Shown: one piece after another, positions 16,608-23,600 of the stretch
Layout of the letters: each line of letters begins with the position of its first letter
Position numbering within the stretch: the stretch's first letter is position 1
From: a virus
Virus record (IMG/VR): IMGVR_UViG_3300047476_001269
Coordinates: 1-61,687 of that record
Strand: one strand, 5' to 3'
DNA: 61,687 nucleotides
Program-made: the position numbers and the translations under genes
Notes under the pieces: generated by a model
What the model was told of the DNA's origin: nothing
Seen by the model: the letters and a program-made list of their open reading frames with translations, nothing else
The model's database searches: none

Positions 16608-16813
16608 GAACCTCGGGGTCCCTACTCGTTAATAATAGGGGGTAAATTGGCTTCACCACAATGCCAGGGCTCATACGATAACAGCCTCAAAGCCCGCTTA
16701 TATGGGTGATAGAAAAATCGTAGGTGGAGTTCACGCTCTAGCCATAAGTAAAAATGTGCGGACAGAGTAACAGCTCAGTCTAGGGCTAGTGAGGACTAGT
16801 AGCTAGACAACAT
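16608..16813 (+). ncRNA. candidate structured RNA inside the tRNA array
   Basis: 206 bases without a convincing ORF between tRNA-Thr and tRNA-Gly. Visible pairings are: CCCTA (16620-16624) with TAGGG (16636-16640); GGGCT (16667-16671) with AGCCC (16691-16695); TACGAT (16674-16679) with ATCGTA (16717-16722), which would cross the previous stem as a pseudoknot; and CTAGCC (16738-16743) with GGCTAG (16784-16789), enclosing GACAGAG (16761-16767) paired to CTCAGTC (16774-16780) around the loop TAACAG. It does not look like a tRNA, and I could not find a tmRNA tag or resume codon. It is co-transcribed with tRNAs. Confidence 0.45.
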
Positions 16814-16888
16814 GCAGGATTAATTCAGTGGTAGAATGTCTCGTTGCCAACGAGAATGTCATCGGTTCGAATCCGATATCCTGCTCCA
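16814..16888 (+). tRNA. tRNA-Gly (GCC)
   Basis: Acceptor GCAGGAT/ATCCTGC, D stem ATTC/GAAT, anticodon stem TCTCG/CGAGA with loop TTGCCAA, T arm ATCGG-TTCGAAT-CCGAT, discriminator T, encoded CCA. Confidence 0.95.
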
Positions 16889-16895
16889 GGTTCGT

Positions 16896-16971
16896 GGGAA
16901 GTTAGCTCAGCTGGGAGAGCGTCTCGTTTACACCGAGAATGTCGGCGGTTCGATCCCGTCACTTCCTACCA
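16896..16971 (+). tRNA. tRNA-Val (TAC)
   Basis: Acceptor GGGAAGT/ACTTCCT with a G1-T72 wobble, D stem GCTC/GAGC, anticodon stem TCTCG/CGAGA with loop TTTACAC, T arm GGCGG-TTCGATC-CCGTC, encoded CCA. Its anticodon stem is identical to that of the neighbouring tRNA-Gly. Confidence 0.93.
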
Positions 16972-16994
16972 AACAGTTTTACAATGAGGCACAT

Positions 16995-17240
16995 ATGGAA
17001 AATCAAATTGCAGTGGAAGTAATTCAAGCAGCAAACTTTGTAACAGGCGCACTATTGATCAGTTTGGGTATCATTATTATTATTAGTGCTATTCTGTTGA
17101 TTAATAACATGTTTACTAGATTCTGGCGACCAATCAAAATATTCACTTACATTGCTGCCAAGATAAGTGCAGAAGATGCAGCCGCTATGGAAGCCGCGAA
17201 AGAACAACGCAAGCCAATCCAACCTACATTGATTAAATAG
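16995..17240 (+). CDS. small single-pass membrane protein in the tRNA array
   Basis: An 81-residue protein. One strong transmembrane helix spans about residues 17-38 (GALLISLGIIIIISAILLI), followed by a basic/aromatic patch and an Ala/Glu-rich cytoplasmic tail. The ATG at 16995 has GAGG eight bases upstream; earlier in-frame starts fall inside tRNA genes and are rejected. Function is unknown. It ends in TAG, with TAA four codons later. It lies between tRNA-Val and the second tRNA-Gly, so its mRNA is released by tRNA processing. Confidence 0.65.
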   Translation: MENQIAVEVIQAANFVTGALLISLGIIIIISAILLINNMFTRFWRPIKIFTYIAAKISAEDAAAMEAAKEQRKPIQPTLIK

Positions 17241-17247
17241 TTAAAAT

Positions 17248-17323
17248 GCGGGTAAAGTGTTTATGGTTACACGTCAGTCTTCCAAACTGAAATAGAGGGG
17301 TTCGAATCCCCCTTCCCGCTCCA
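17248..17323 (+). tRNA. tRNA-Gly (TCC)
   Basis: Acceptor GCGGGTA/TTCCCGC with one mismatch, D stem GTGT/ACAC, anticodon stem TCAGT/ACTGA with loop CTTCCAA, T arm AGGGG-TTCGAAT-CCCCC with one terminal mismatch, encoded CCA. Confidence 0.9.
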
Positions 17324-17324
17324 T

Positions 17325-17400
17325 GCGTCTGTAGCTAAGTGGAACAGCAGAAGCCTCTAAAACTTCAGAAGCGTGGGTTCGATTCCCACCAGACGCACCA
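17325..17400 (+). tRNA. tRNA with anticodon CTA (amber suppressor type)
   Basis: Acceptor GCGTCTG/CAGACGC, D stem closed by GCT/AGC, T arm GTGGG-TTCGATT-CCCAC, discriminator A and encoded CCA are all sound. The anticodon stem is GAAGC/ACTTC with a C31-A39 mismatch around loop CTCTAAA. With T33 fixed, the anticodon is CTA, which reads UAG. An Arg (TCT) reading would need a C at position 33, which tRNAs do not tolerate. The arm looks like that of a tRNA-Arg (GAAGC-CTTCTAA-GCTTC) with one T lost and one A gained. The variable loop has six bases. Confidence 0.75.
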
Positions 17401-17570
17401 GATTCTCCGTCGTTCCCGATAGACGAAAACTCATCGGCGAAGTAGGCCAACTGCGTGAAGAAATGGCTCGGGGTTAACAGTGTCCGCAATGATTGTTCGG
17501 CAGGTGGAGTCGTTAGACTCTGATGAAGTTGAGAATAACCAGAGTTATACATTGATTTTAGAGATTAATA
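17401..17570 (+). other. intergenic spacer after the tRNA array
   Basis: 170 bases without a credible gene. Two small potential hairpins are visible: CGTC/GACG near 17408-17425 and GAGTC/GACTC near 17507-17520. No T-run terminator and no tRNA features are seen. Confidence 0.4.
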
Positions 17571-17759
17571 ATGAACGAACACTTCGCAAAACAAATTGAA
17601 CAAGGTGCCACAGAAATGTTCTTCTATGGCCTAGAACGACCGGATCCGCACACTGTAAGCATTATGAGCCACAAAGGCACACTTGACTCTTTTCCAACCA
17701 ACTTGGAATATATCCGACATTTAAGCGAAGGTATGCCACTATTCAAGGAACCACAATGA
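17571..17759 (+). CDS. hypothetical protein (62 residues)
   Basis: A short soluble protein with no recognisable domain. It begins after an A/T-rich leader with only a weak ribosome site (GAGATTAATA). Its TGA overlaps the next ATG, which is the main support for it being a real gene. Confidence 0.55.
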   Translation: MNEHFAKQIEQGATEMFFYGLERPDPHTVSIMSHKGTLDSFPTNLEYIRHLSEGMPLFKEPQ

Positions 17760-17977
17760 ACGAACGAATTCGAGAATGTTGGATCAAGGCTGCTAGAGAA
17801 GATTCTGACCCAGATAATTGGGATACGCAAGAACAATTTATTGAACGATTTGCTGGGTTGATTGTGGCAGAATGCATGGATGTGTTTGGTCAAAATTTAC
17901 CAGAACCAGGCGATGGTAGAATGACCGAAGTAGTTGATAGAATCTGCCGTGTGGCAGAACATTTTGCAGTAGAGTAA
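17756..17977 (+). CDS. hypothetical phage protein (73 residues)
   Basis: Contains the pattern FIERFAGLIVAECMDV, which recurs in many small phage proteins of unknown role. Acidic, no membrane segment. Coupled by ATGA overlap to the gene at 17571. Confidence 0.65.
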   Translation: MNERIRECWIKAAREDSDPDNWDTQEQFIERFAGLIVAECMDVFGQNLPEPGDGRMTEVVDRICRVAEHFAVE

Positions 17978-18001
17978 ATATAATTTTAAGGAGAAACAAA
18001 A

Positions 18002-18697
18002 ATGTCATAGATTGAATTAGGTTGTAAAGATGTAGTATTTCATTTCAACAAAAAGCACTTAGAGGACGCAACAGTCCCTATGTGGATCATTAAAACCGGT
18101 GGCAAGACCTATTATGTCGAGCACGTGGAATGCACAGTTCCATGGAGTACCAAAGAAACCCCAGATAACAGCCATACCAAAGGATCTATCAAGGTCAAGA
18201 ATTGTCTGCTGACCATTGGCGAGGACAATGTGGCACATCTGCGAGAACTTACTGTAGATGACAAGTTTAGACTGCATAACCAGAACCAAGGCATCACACG
18301 AGTGATTGTGAAAGAAGGTACAGATGCATGGGACATGCGCAAGTATCTTAGAGATCTAGAAATTAAGCATGGTCCAATCAAGGGCATTGGTGGCGCATGT
18401 TCTAGCACATTCTATATCACAGATATTCTGGAACCCAGCCATTTCACAGCTCTAGGTTTGGCCATGGCAGGAACCACATTCCGTGAACTCATGCCCAATG
18501 AGCATTATTATCGCATATACGATAGTGGAAAGAATGCACCTGATGAACACTTATGGGAAGAAAACTATGAAGAAGATGACGAAAGCGACGAGGAAGAAAC
18601 AGAAAACTATCTACGGGCTTGCCAGCGTGGGGAAGAAGCACTATCGTTTGGTCAAAAGCTCCTTAAACGAATTAGGGATAAGGTACGGTCGTTTTGA
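18002..18697 (+). CDS. hypothetical protein with in-frame amber codon at position 3
   Basis: An ideal Shine-Dalgarno AAGGAG (17988-17993) stands eight bases before ATG 18002. The frame then reads Met-Ser-TAG (18008-18010) and stays open for 228 more codons to TGA 18697. The next in-frame ATG (18080) has no ribosome site, and the 23 codons between look coding (IELGCKDVVFHFNKKHLEDA). The protein has a mixed alpha/beta body and a strongly acidic stretch at about residues 185-205 before a basic tail (KLLKRIRDKVRSF). I do not recognise the family. Full-length synthesis would need suppression by the CTA tRNA at 17325, or the TAG is a mutation or sequencing change of CAG. Confidence 0.7.
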
Positions 18698-18704
18698 GAT
18701 AGGC

Positions 18705-18836
18705 ATGTTGGATAGTAGATTATGGGCAGACAAGTATTTCTTTGACGTATACGATCATCCAGCATTGCCGTTTTTGATATTGAAGTTGGCAAATACAGAT
18801 TTTGAACTGCGCTCAAATAGCTTGACAATTTTATGA
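18705..18836 (+). CDS. possible small protein (43 residues)
   Basis: A short ORF with a weak ribosome site (GATAGG) directly after the previous stop. Its 3' end overlaps the promoter of the next gene. There is no similarity I can name, and it may be spurious. Confidence 0.3.
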   Translation: MLDSRLWADKYFFDVYDHPALPFLILKLANTDFELRSNSLTIL

Positions 18837-18850
18837 GGTTGTACTATACT
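18822..18850 (+). promoter_or_regulatory. sigma70-type promoter with flanking inverted repeat
   Basis: TTGACA, a 17-base spacer and TATACT. ATGAGGTT (18833-18840, inside the spacer) and AACCTCAT (18865-18872) form an 8-base inverted repeat around the -10 box and start site. CCTCATGAGG (18867-18876) is itself a palindrome that contains the ribosome binding site. Confidence 0.75.
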
Positions 18851-18882
18851 CTAGCAGTAATTATAACCTCATGAGGATCAAA

Positions 18883-19041
18883 ATGTTTGAAAATATTGAA
18901 TTGCGGAAAGTTGCCAACGGTTTTATCATGGTGTTAAACACCGACGATGGTGACACAAGAGAATATGTTTATGACACTGCCCGTAAACTCATGCGAGCAG
19001 TAAAACAGCATCTTGACGCTAACGATAAGGCTGAAGATTAA
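18883..19041 (+). CDS. conserved small phage protein (52 residues)
   Basis: Short acidic protein with the pattern ELRKVANGFIMVLNTDDGDTREYVYDT. To my recollection this resembles small uncharacterised proteins of T4-like phages of marine bacteria. It has its own strong promoter and a GAGGATC ribosome site. Its stop overlaps the end of the convergent epimerase gene by four bases. Role unknown. Confidence 0.7.
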   Translation: MFENIELRKVANGFIMVLNTDDGDTREYVYDTARKLMRAVKQHLDANDKAED

Positions 19042-19862
19042 TTGCGGTACTGCTCAAAGCCCGCAATTAGTCCTTTGAATGTAAAATTGTTTGACCCTAG
19101 ATGAAAACCATTTCCGGTGAAGTTATTTGCACCGGTATCTTCCACAATAATTCTGCTGTGTGGGATATTGTGTACATCGGCAAACATGTGAGCATACTCG
19201 CTCAGCAAATATTTTTGCATGTAAACAATATTGATATCGTACTCATTGATACTAGGCCCTTCTAGTATGGAATCAATCACTGGCACAAGATCTTCAAGAT
19301 TCACAAAATCAAATTGGTGATCTTGAAAAATACGAAACGGTGCGGAATCAGTTGCATGCAGCAGTCTCTTGAAAAATCTCTTGTCAGACTCAGTATGATG
19401 AAACACTCCAAACAGTCGTAGATTGTAGAAGTCTTGTGTGCTGGCAATCAACCTAGCAATGATGTTTTTGGCATAACCATAACTGGCCATGGGCAAGTGA
19501 TTGTAAAATTCATGTTCGGGGGCAATGTTAATATTGGTACTGGTATCAAATTCATTTCCGGTACCCATGTTGATAAATTTTGTGAAGTGCGCACGATTGC
19601 GCCACAGGTTGTTGAACATTTCAAGATTGGCAGTGACCAGAGCAGGATCAACTGCGTTGATTCTATCACGACCTGCTAGGGCACAGTGTATCACGTAATC
19701 CACTTTATAATCAGCAAAAAACTTGTCAACTGATTGTGCGTTGGTGAGGTCCAACACACTGTGTCCTGGTGCGTAGATCTTGTATTTGTTGGTGTAGTGA
19801 TTGCGGAGAAACGACCCAATAAAGCCGTTGCCTCCAGTGATTAGAATACTTTTTCTATCCAT
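19038..19862 (-). CDS. NAD-dependent epimerase/dehydratase (GDP-fucose synthase/RmlD-like)
   Basis: An extended short-chain dehydrogenase of 274 residues, from MDRKSILITGGNGFIG. The N-terminal GGNGFIG binds NAD(P). The catalytic Tyr-Lys pair is in SYGYAKNIIAR, with an upstream Met-Gly-Thr segment. It would epimerise, reduce or dehydrate a sugar nucleotide. The start at 19862 is chosen because the glycine motif must be near the N-terminus; it overlaps the upstream minus-strand gene by 22 bases, so the two form an operon. It is part of the surface-sugar cluster extending to 28.9 kb. Confidence 0.8.
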   Translation of the reverse strand: MDRKSILITGGNGFIGSFLRNHYTNKYKIYAPGHSVLDLTNAQSVDKFFADYKVDYVIHCALAGRDRINAVDPALVTANLEMFNNLWRNRAHFTKFINMGTGNEFDTSTNINIAPEHEFYNHLPMASYGYAKNIIARLIASTQDFYNLRLFGVFHHTESDKRFFKRLLHATDSAPFRIFQDHQFDFVNLEDLVPVIDSILEGPSINEYDINIVYMQKYLLSEYAHMFADVHNIPHSRIIVEDTGANNFTGNGFHLGSNNFTFKGLIAGFEQYRN

Positions 19863-20635
19863 TCTGTTGCTAGCTTCAGTCCCTTGGCTGCGCGAATCTC
19901 GTTCCATTTGAGAATTTTTTCTTTGTCTTGGTTTCTTACTGCTTCGTGCTTTAGATTGCCCAGCTCATGCACGTACGGAACAAATGCTGATATGTTCATG
20001 TGAAATTGACATTTGACCAAATAGGTGCTGATCAGTCTTTCGCATATGAAACCGGTATAATCCAATGCAGGATTTGGTTCGTATCCTGCACTTGAATATA
20101 ACATTTTTTTATGTTCATCGTCAAGTTTGTCTATAGCAGCAACATACCGATCTAGAAATTCCAATAGTCCGTCCCAAAATTTAGCAGTACCCACAAAGTA
20201 GTTTGCAGCACAGTAGGTACTGCGATCCATGGGCAGATAAACTAGATCTGGGTTTTCTCCCATTAGTTCCAGCAGTTTTCTTCCTAGTACCACAATGTAA
20301 GGATGGCTCCATGCTCCTTGCTCCCACACATTGTATGCCACAAGTTCATCTGCAGGGTAAGCATTAAAAATCAAAACTTCTGCATCTGAAACTTGTTCAG
20401 TCATGCCTAGTACAGCTGAAGATTCAATGTGCTGTAGTTTTTTACGCCATTGCCAACTAAACACGCCCCAACGATCTACACCTTCTGCTAGCGCACGTTT
20501 GCGCACCTGATGATAGATATAGTGTTCGTATAGGTTTTTAACTGGGTTGGCAGTGTTGTCAAATGGTTCAAATTCTGCATCCAGATGTTCTTTTTGATCT
20601 TCACGATAATAGGCTTGATAAATTTTTATGTTCAT
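19841..20635 (-). CDS. glycan-cluster protein, possible glycosyltransferase
   Basis: A 264-residue soluble protein rich in Trp and Tyr. It begins MNIKIYQAYYREDQKEHLD, followed by EPFDNTANP. This opening resembles phage and bacterial proteins of capsule or LPS gene clusters that handle sugar transfer, but no DxD-type catalytic motif is certain. A good ribosome site (TGGAG) and a late motif CTAAATA lie upstream on the minus strand. It is divergent from the UDP-galactopyranose mutase gene. Confidence 0.55.
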   Translation of the reverse strand: MNIKIYQAYYREDQKEHLDAEFEPFDNTANPVKNLYEHYIYHQVRKRALAEGVDRWGVFSWQWRKKLQHIESSAVLGMTEQVSDAEVLIFNAYPADELVAYNVWEQGAWSHPYIVVLGRKLLELMGENPDLVYLPMDRSTYCAANYFVGTAKFWDGLLEFLDRYVAAIDKLDDEHKKMLYSSAGYEPNPALDYTGFICERLISTYLVKCQFHMNISAFVPYVHELGNLKHEAVRNQDKEKILKWNEIRAAKGLKLATEWIEKVF

Positions 20636-20637
20636 GC

Positions 20638-20666
20638 TAGACTCCAGGAATATTTAGTAGTATAAT
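20638..20666 (+). promoter_or_regulatory. sigma70-like promoter of glf, leaderless
   Basis: TAGACT, a 17-base spacer and TATAAT end five bases before ATG 20672. There is no ribosome site, so the transcript should start at the ATG. Confidence 0.5.
20651..20657 (-). promoter_or_regulatory. late promoter, minus-strand sugar genes
   Basis: CTAAATA on the minus strand, followed by TGGAG and the ATG at 20635. Confidence 0.5.
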
Positions 20667-20671
20667 AGATC

Positions 20672-21811
20672 ATGTTTGATAACTTCAACCTTATTGTAGT
20701 AGGCAGCGGACTGTTTGGCAGTGTAGTGGCCGAACGTGCTAGCAGAAACGGATACCGTGTGGCAGTAATTGAAAAACGATCACATATTGCCGGCAACTGT
20801 TATACAGAAGATGATACTGCCACTGGTATCAATGTGCATAGATACGGACCTCACATATTTCATACCAGTAATAGAGAAATATGGAATTACATAAATCAGT
20901 TCACAGAATTCAATCACTATCGTCACAAGTGTTTGAGTTCAGTAGAAGGTAAACTGTACAGCATGCCCATCAATCTCGGCACACTGAACAGTTTTTATAA
21001 TACTACCTATACACCTGCACGAGCTGAAGAGTGTCTGAATCAAATGCGAGAACGCTATGCCAACAGTGATCCAAAAAACTTTGAAGAGCAGGCATTGGCT
21101 TTGGTAGGTCCAGAACTGTATCATGCTTTTATTCGAGGCTATACGCAAAAGCAATGGGAAACTGATCCCAAGCAGTTGCCAGCCAGCTATGCCAGACGCT
21201 TGCCAGTGCGCACTAATCATAACGACAGATACTACAACGACCTCTATGAAGGCATACCAGTAGATGGGTACACTCCTATTTTTGAACGCATGCTGAATCA
21301 CGAAAACATAAAAGTGTTTTTGAACACCGACTGGTTTGAAGTGCAGGATCAAGTGCAGAATCAGTTGGTGATTTACACAGGGCCAATTGATCGTTATTAC
21401 AATTATCAATTTGGTAGACTGAACTGGAGAACCATAGACATTGATTTTCAGATCAAAATGGTTAAAGACTATCAAGGGGTAACGCAGGTTAATTTTCCAG
21501 AAACATCAATATCCTGTACTAGGATCATTGAACACAGACATTTTCATCCGGAGAAAAAGTATCCAGACGATAAAACTGTGATTGGTATAGAATACAGTCG
21601 TGCCGCACAAGGAGACGATACGGTGTACTACCCAGTGAACACCCCAGAGGATCAAGAACGATATGCAAAATATAGAGAACTAGCAGATGCAGAGCCACGC
21701 ACTATCATTGGCGGCAGATTGGGCGAGTACATGTACTATGACATGCATCAAGTGATTGGAGCCGCACTCTCTTGCTATAAAAACAAAATACAGGTAAAAT
21801 TGCAACAATAA
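20672..21811 (+). CDS. glf: UDP-galactopyranose mutase
   Basis: A 379-residue flavoenzyme converting UDP-galactopyranose to UDP-galactofuranose. The FAD-binding VVGSGLFGSVVAE is at residues 9-21, with a dinucleotide acidic residue in AVIEKRSHIAGN. The family fingerprint GPHIFHT is at about residues 56-62, and the DRYYNYQFGRLNWRT and GGRLGEYMYYDMHQVIGAAL segments match the substrate and C-terminal FAD sites. Length equals the bacterial enzymes (about 370-390). It implies that galactofuranose is made for a surface glycan during infection. A -10 box five bases upstream suggests leaderless mRNA. Confidence 0.93.
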   Translation: MFDNFNLIVVGSGLFGSVVAERASRNGYRVAVIEKRSHIAGNCYTEDDTATGINVHRYGPHIFHTSNREIWNYINQFTEFNHYRHKCLSSVEGKLYSMPINLGTLNSFYNTTYTPARAEECLNQMRERYANSDPKNFEEQALALVGPELYHAFIRGYTQKQWETDPKQLPASYARRLPVRTNHNDRYYNDLYEGIPVDGYTPIFERMLNHENIKVFLNTDWFEVQDQVQNQLVIYTGPIDRYYNYQFGRLNWRTIDIDFQIKMVKDYQGVTQVNFPETSISCTRIIEHRHFHPEKKYPDDKTVIGIEYSRAAQGDDTVYYPVNTPEDQERYAKYRELADAEPRTIIGGRLGEYMYYDMHQVIGAALSCYKNKIQVKLQQ

Positions 21812-21814
21812 ATA
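21808..21814 (+). promoter_or_regulatory. late promoter, sugar operon
   Basis: AATAAATA directly downstream of glf and 31 bases before the TTG start at 21845. It would place the plus-strand sugar operon in the late class. Confidence 0.5.
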
Positions 21815-21844
21815 CATTATCAATTACTCATTGGAGAATTCAAA

Positions 21845-22876
21845 TTGTCTAAGAATGTCTTAATCACCGGCAGCGCCGGATTCATTGCCCACCATGTGAT
21901 TGACCGTATTCTTCGTACCACAGATTGGAACGTGGTATGTTTGGATCGGTTGGATTTTAGTGGAAACCTTAATCGTCTTGCAGACATGATGCAGGATCAT
22001 GATCCAGAAGTTAGAAAACGTGTACGAGTGGTATGGCACGATCTCAAAGCAGAAATTTCACCACTTACCGCAGGCATGATTGGCGAAGTACACTATGTGC
22101 TGCATTTAGCCGCAGGGTCACATGTGGATCGCTCAATCGAGTATCCAATGGAGTTTGTGATGGATAATGTAGTAGGCACTGTGAATCTTCTACAGTGGGG
22201 TCGTACTCTCAAACAGTTGGAACGTTTTGTTTACTTTTCAACTGACGAAGTGTTTGGTCCCGCGCCACATGGCGTAAACTATAAAGAGTATGATCGTTAT
22301 AACAGTACCAATCCATACAGTGCTAGCAAAGCAGCAGCAGAAGAGCTGTGTGTGGCATTTGAAAACACATACAATTTGCCTATTGTGGTAACACATACTA
22401 TGAATGTGTTTGGCGAAAGGCAACATCCAGAGAAGTATATCCCCATGGTGATCCAGAAGGTACGTGATGGCGAAGTGGTTACTGTACACAGTGATCCAAC
22501 TCGTACACAAGCAGGATCGCGTCACTATATTCATGCCAAAGATGTGGCAGACGGACTGATGTTTATTCTAGACAACCTGCAGGACTACAAACACTCAGGT
22601 GATTACGGTCATGCCAAGTGTCCTAAGTTCAACCTGGTTGGACCAGAAGAGATTGACAATCTTGAGCTAGCACAAATTATTGCACGAGCACAAGGCAAAG
22701 AACTCAAATACGAAATGGTTGACTTCCACAGCAGTCGTCCGGGACACGACCTGCGCTATGCATTGGACGGTGGCTTGTTAGAAAGTCTGGGATGGATTCC
22801 TAAAATCAAACTAAGCGAGCGTGTGAAAGAGGTAGTGGATTGGACACTGGCCAACGATCGGTGGCTGCGCAAATGA
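21845..22876 (+). CDS. sugar-nucleotide 4,6-dehydratase (RmlB-like)
   Basis: A 343-residue extended SDR. The TTG start follows GGAG by eight bases. NAD-binding ITGSAGFIAHHV is at residues 6-17. The T-D-E triad of 4,6-dehydratases is in FSTDEVFGPAP, and the YSASK motif (Y-x3-K) supplies the catalytic pair. The substrate could be dTDP-glucose or another NDP-sugar, giving a 4-keto-6-deoxy intermediate for the downstream enzymes. Its stop overlaps the next ATG. Confidence 0.88.
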   Translation: MSKNVLITGSAGFIAHHVIDRILRTTDWNVVCLDRLDFSGNLNRLADMMQDHDPEVRKRVRVVWHDLKAEISPLTAGMIGEVHYVLHLAAGSHVDRSIEYPMEFVMDNVVGTVNLLQWGRTLKQLERFVYFSTDEVFGPAPHGVNYKEYDRYNSTNPYSASKAAAEELCVAFENTYNLPIVVTHTMNVFGERQHPEKYIPMVIQKVRDGEVVTVHSDPTRTQAGSRHYIHAKDVADGLMFILDNLQDYKHSGDYGHAKCPKFNLVGPEEIDNLELAQIIARAQGKELKYEMVDFHSSRPGHDLRYALDGGLLESLGWIPKIKLSERVKEVVDWTLANDRWLRK

Positions 22877-23598
22877 ATGCACTAGTCATTGTAACCAGTG
22901 CAGTGGAAAGTAGATTTGGCATTTATAATGCTGATCAAAGACTTGCCATGACTCTAGATACTATAAAAAATCTAAGAGAACGCATACCAAATGTTAAAAT
23001 AGTTGTAAATGAAGTTAGTGGCAACGGATTACATGTTGACAAAGAATCTGCGTTGCTAGAGGCCTGTGATATCTTTTTAGATTTCACTACCAACAAAGAA
23101 GTAAACTGGATATATAACAATCCTGCCTGGTACGACAACTGGGACATAGTAAAAAACTTAACCGAACTTACAACTTTTCCTTTGAGCCTACGCAGTCTGA
23201 TAGACTCAGATGAACTGAATGGTATTGATAGAATTTTTAAAATGTCTGGACGATATCTTTTGAACGAACAGTTTGATATTGATTTTTATTCAACAAATCA
23301 AGTTAAAGATAAAATTGTCATAGGCAAAAGAGTTCCTAGTCAGTTTCCGTTTCAGGTGACTCAACTTGCAGAACAGTACATGGCACGATTGCTCAGTTGG
23401 CCATCTAGTATGCATGCAGACATGATCAATTATTATGTTAATGCTCGCAATTACATGCGCGAACGCATGAAGGCAGGCGGGTATGCTGATATTGAACACT
23501 GTTTGTTTTATGCATTACCAAAAGAACATGTGCTAGAAGTTGATCAAGTGGGAGTTTATGGAACCATTGCACCCAACGGACATCCAATTGTAAATTAA
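22873..23598 (+). CDS. glycosyltransferase-like protein, family unclear
   Basis: A 241-residue protein starting MNALVIVTSAVESRFG; this ATG overlaps the previous TGA. It has a Rossmann-like opening, a long FLDFTTNKEVNWIYNN segment and an IDRIFKMSGRYLLN motif similar to phage proteins predicted as sugar transferases. No definite donor-binding DxD is seen. Operon context supports a glycan role. Confidence 0.5.
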   Translation: MNALVIVTSAVESRFGIYNADQRLAMTLDTIKNLRERIPNVKIVVNEVSGNGLHVDKESALLEACDIFLDFTTNKEVNWIYNNPAWYDNWDIVKNLTELTTFPLSLRSLIDSDELNGIDRIFKMSGRYLLNEQFDIDFYSTNQVKDKIVIGKRVPSQFPFQVTQLAEQYMARLLSWPSSMHADMINYYVNARNYMRERMKAGGYADIEHCLFYALPKEHVLEVDQVGVYGTIAPNGHPIVN

Positions 23599-23600
23599 AT

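Noticed and set aside
16608-16813. tmRNA between tRNA-Thr and tRNA-Gly
   Set aside because: Pseudoknot-like pairing is suggestive, but no alanyl acceptor arm, resume codon or ALAA-type tag could be found.
16836-16994. N-terminal extension of the membrane protein gene at 16995
   Set aside because: The extension reads through tRNA-Gly and tRNA-Val sequence; the ATG at 16995 has its own ribosome site.
17325-17400. tRNA-Arg (TCT) call for the last tRNA
   Set aside because: It would place C at the universally conserved T33 position and leave an off-centre anticodon; CTA is the only centred reading with T33.
17274-17552. Minus-strand ORF of 92 codons across the tRNA array
   Set aside because: It is antisense to two tRNAs; such ORFs are a known artefact of tRNA sequence.
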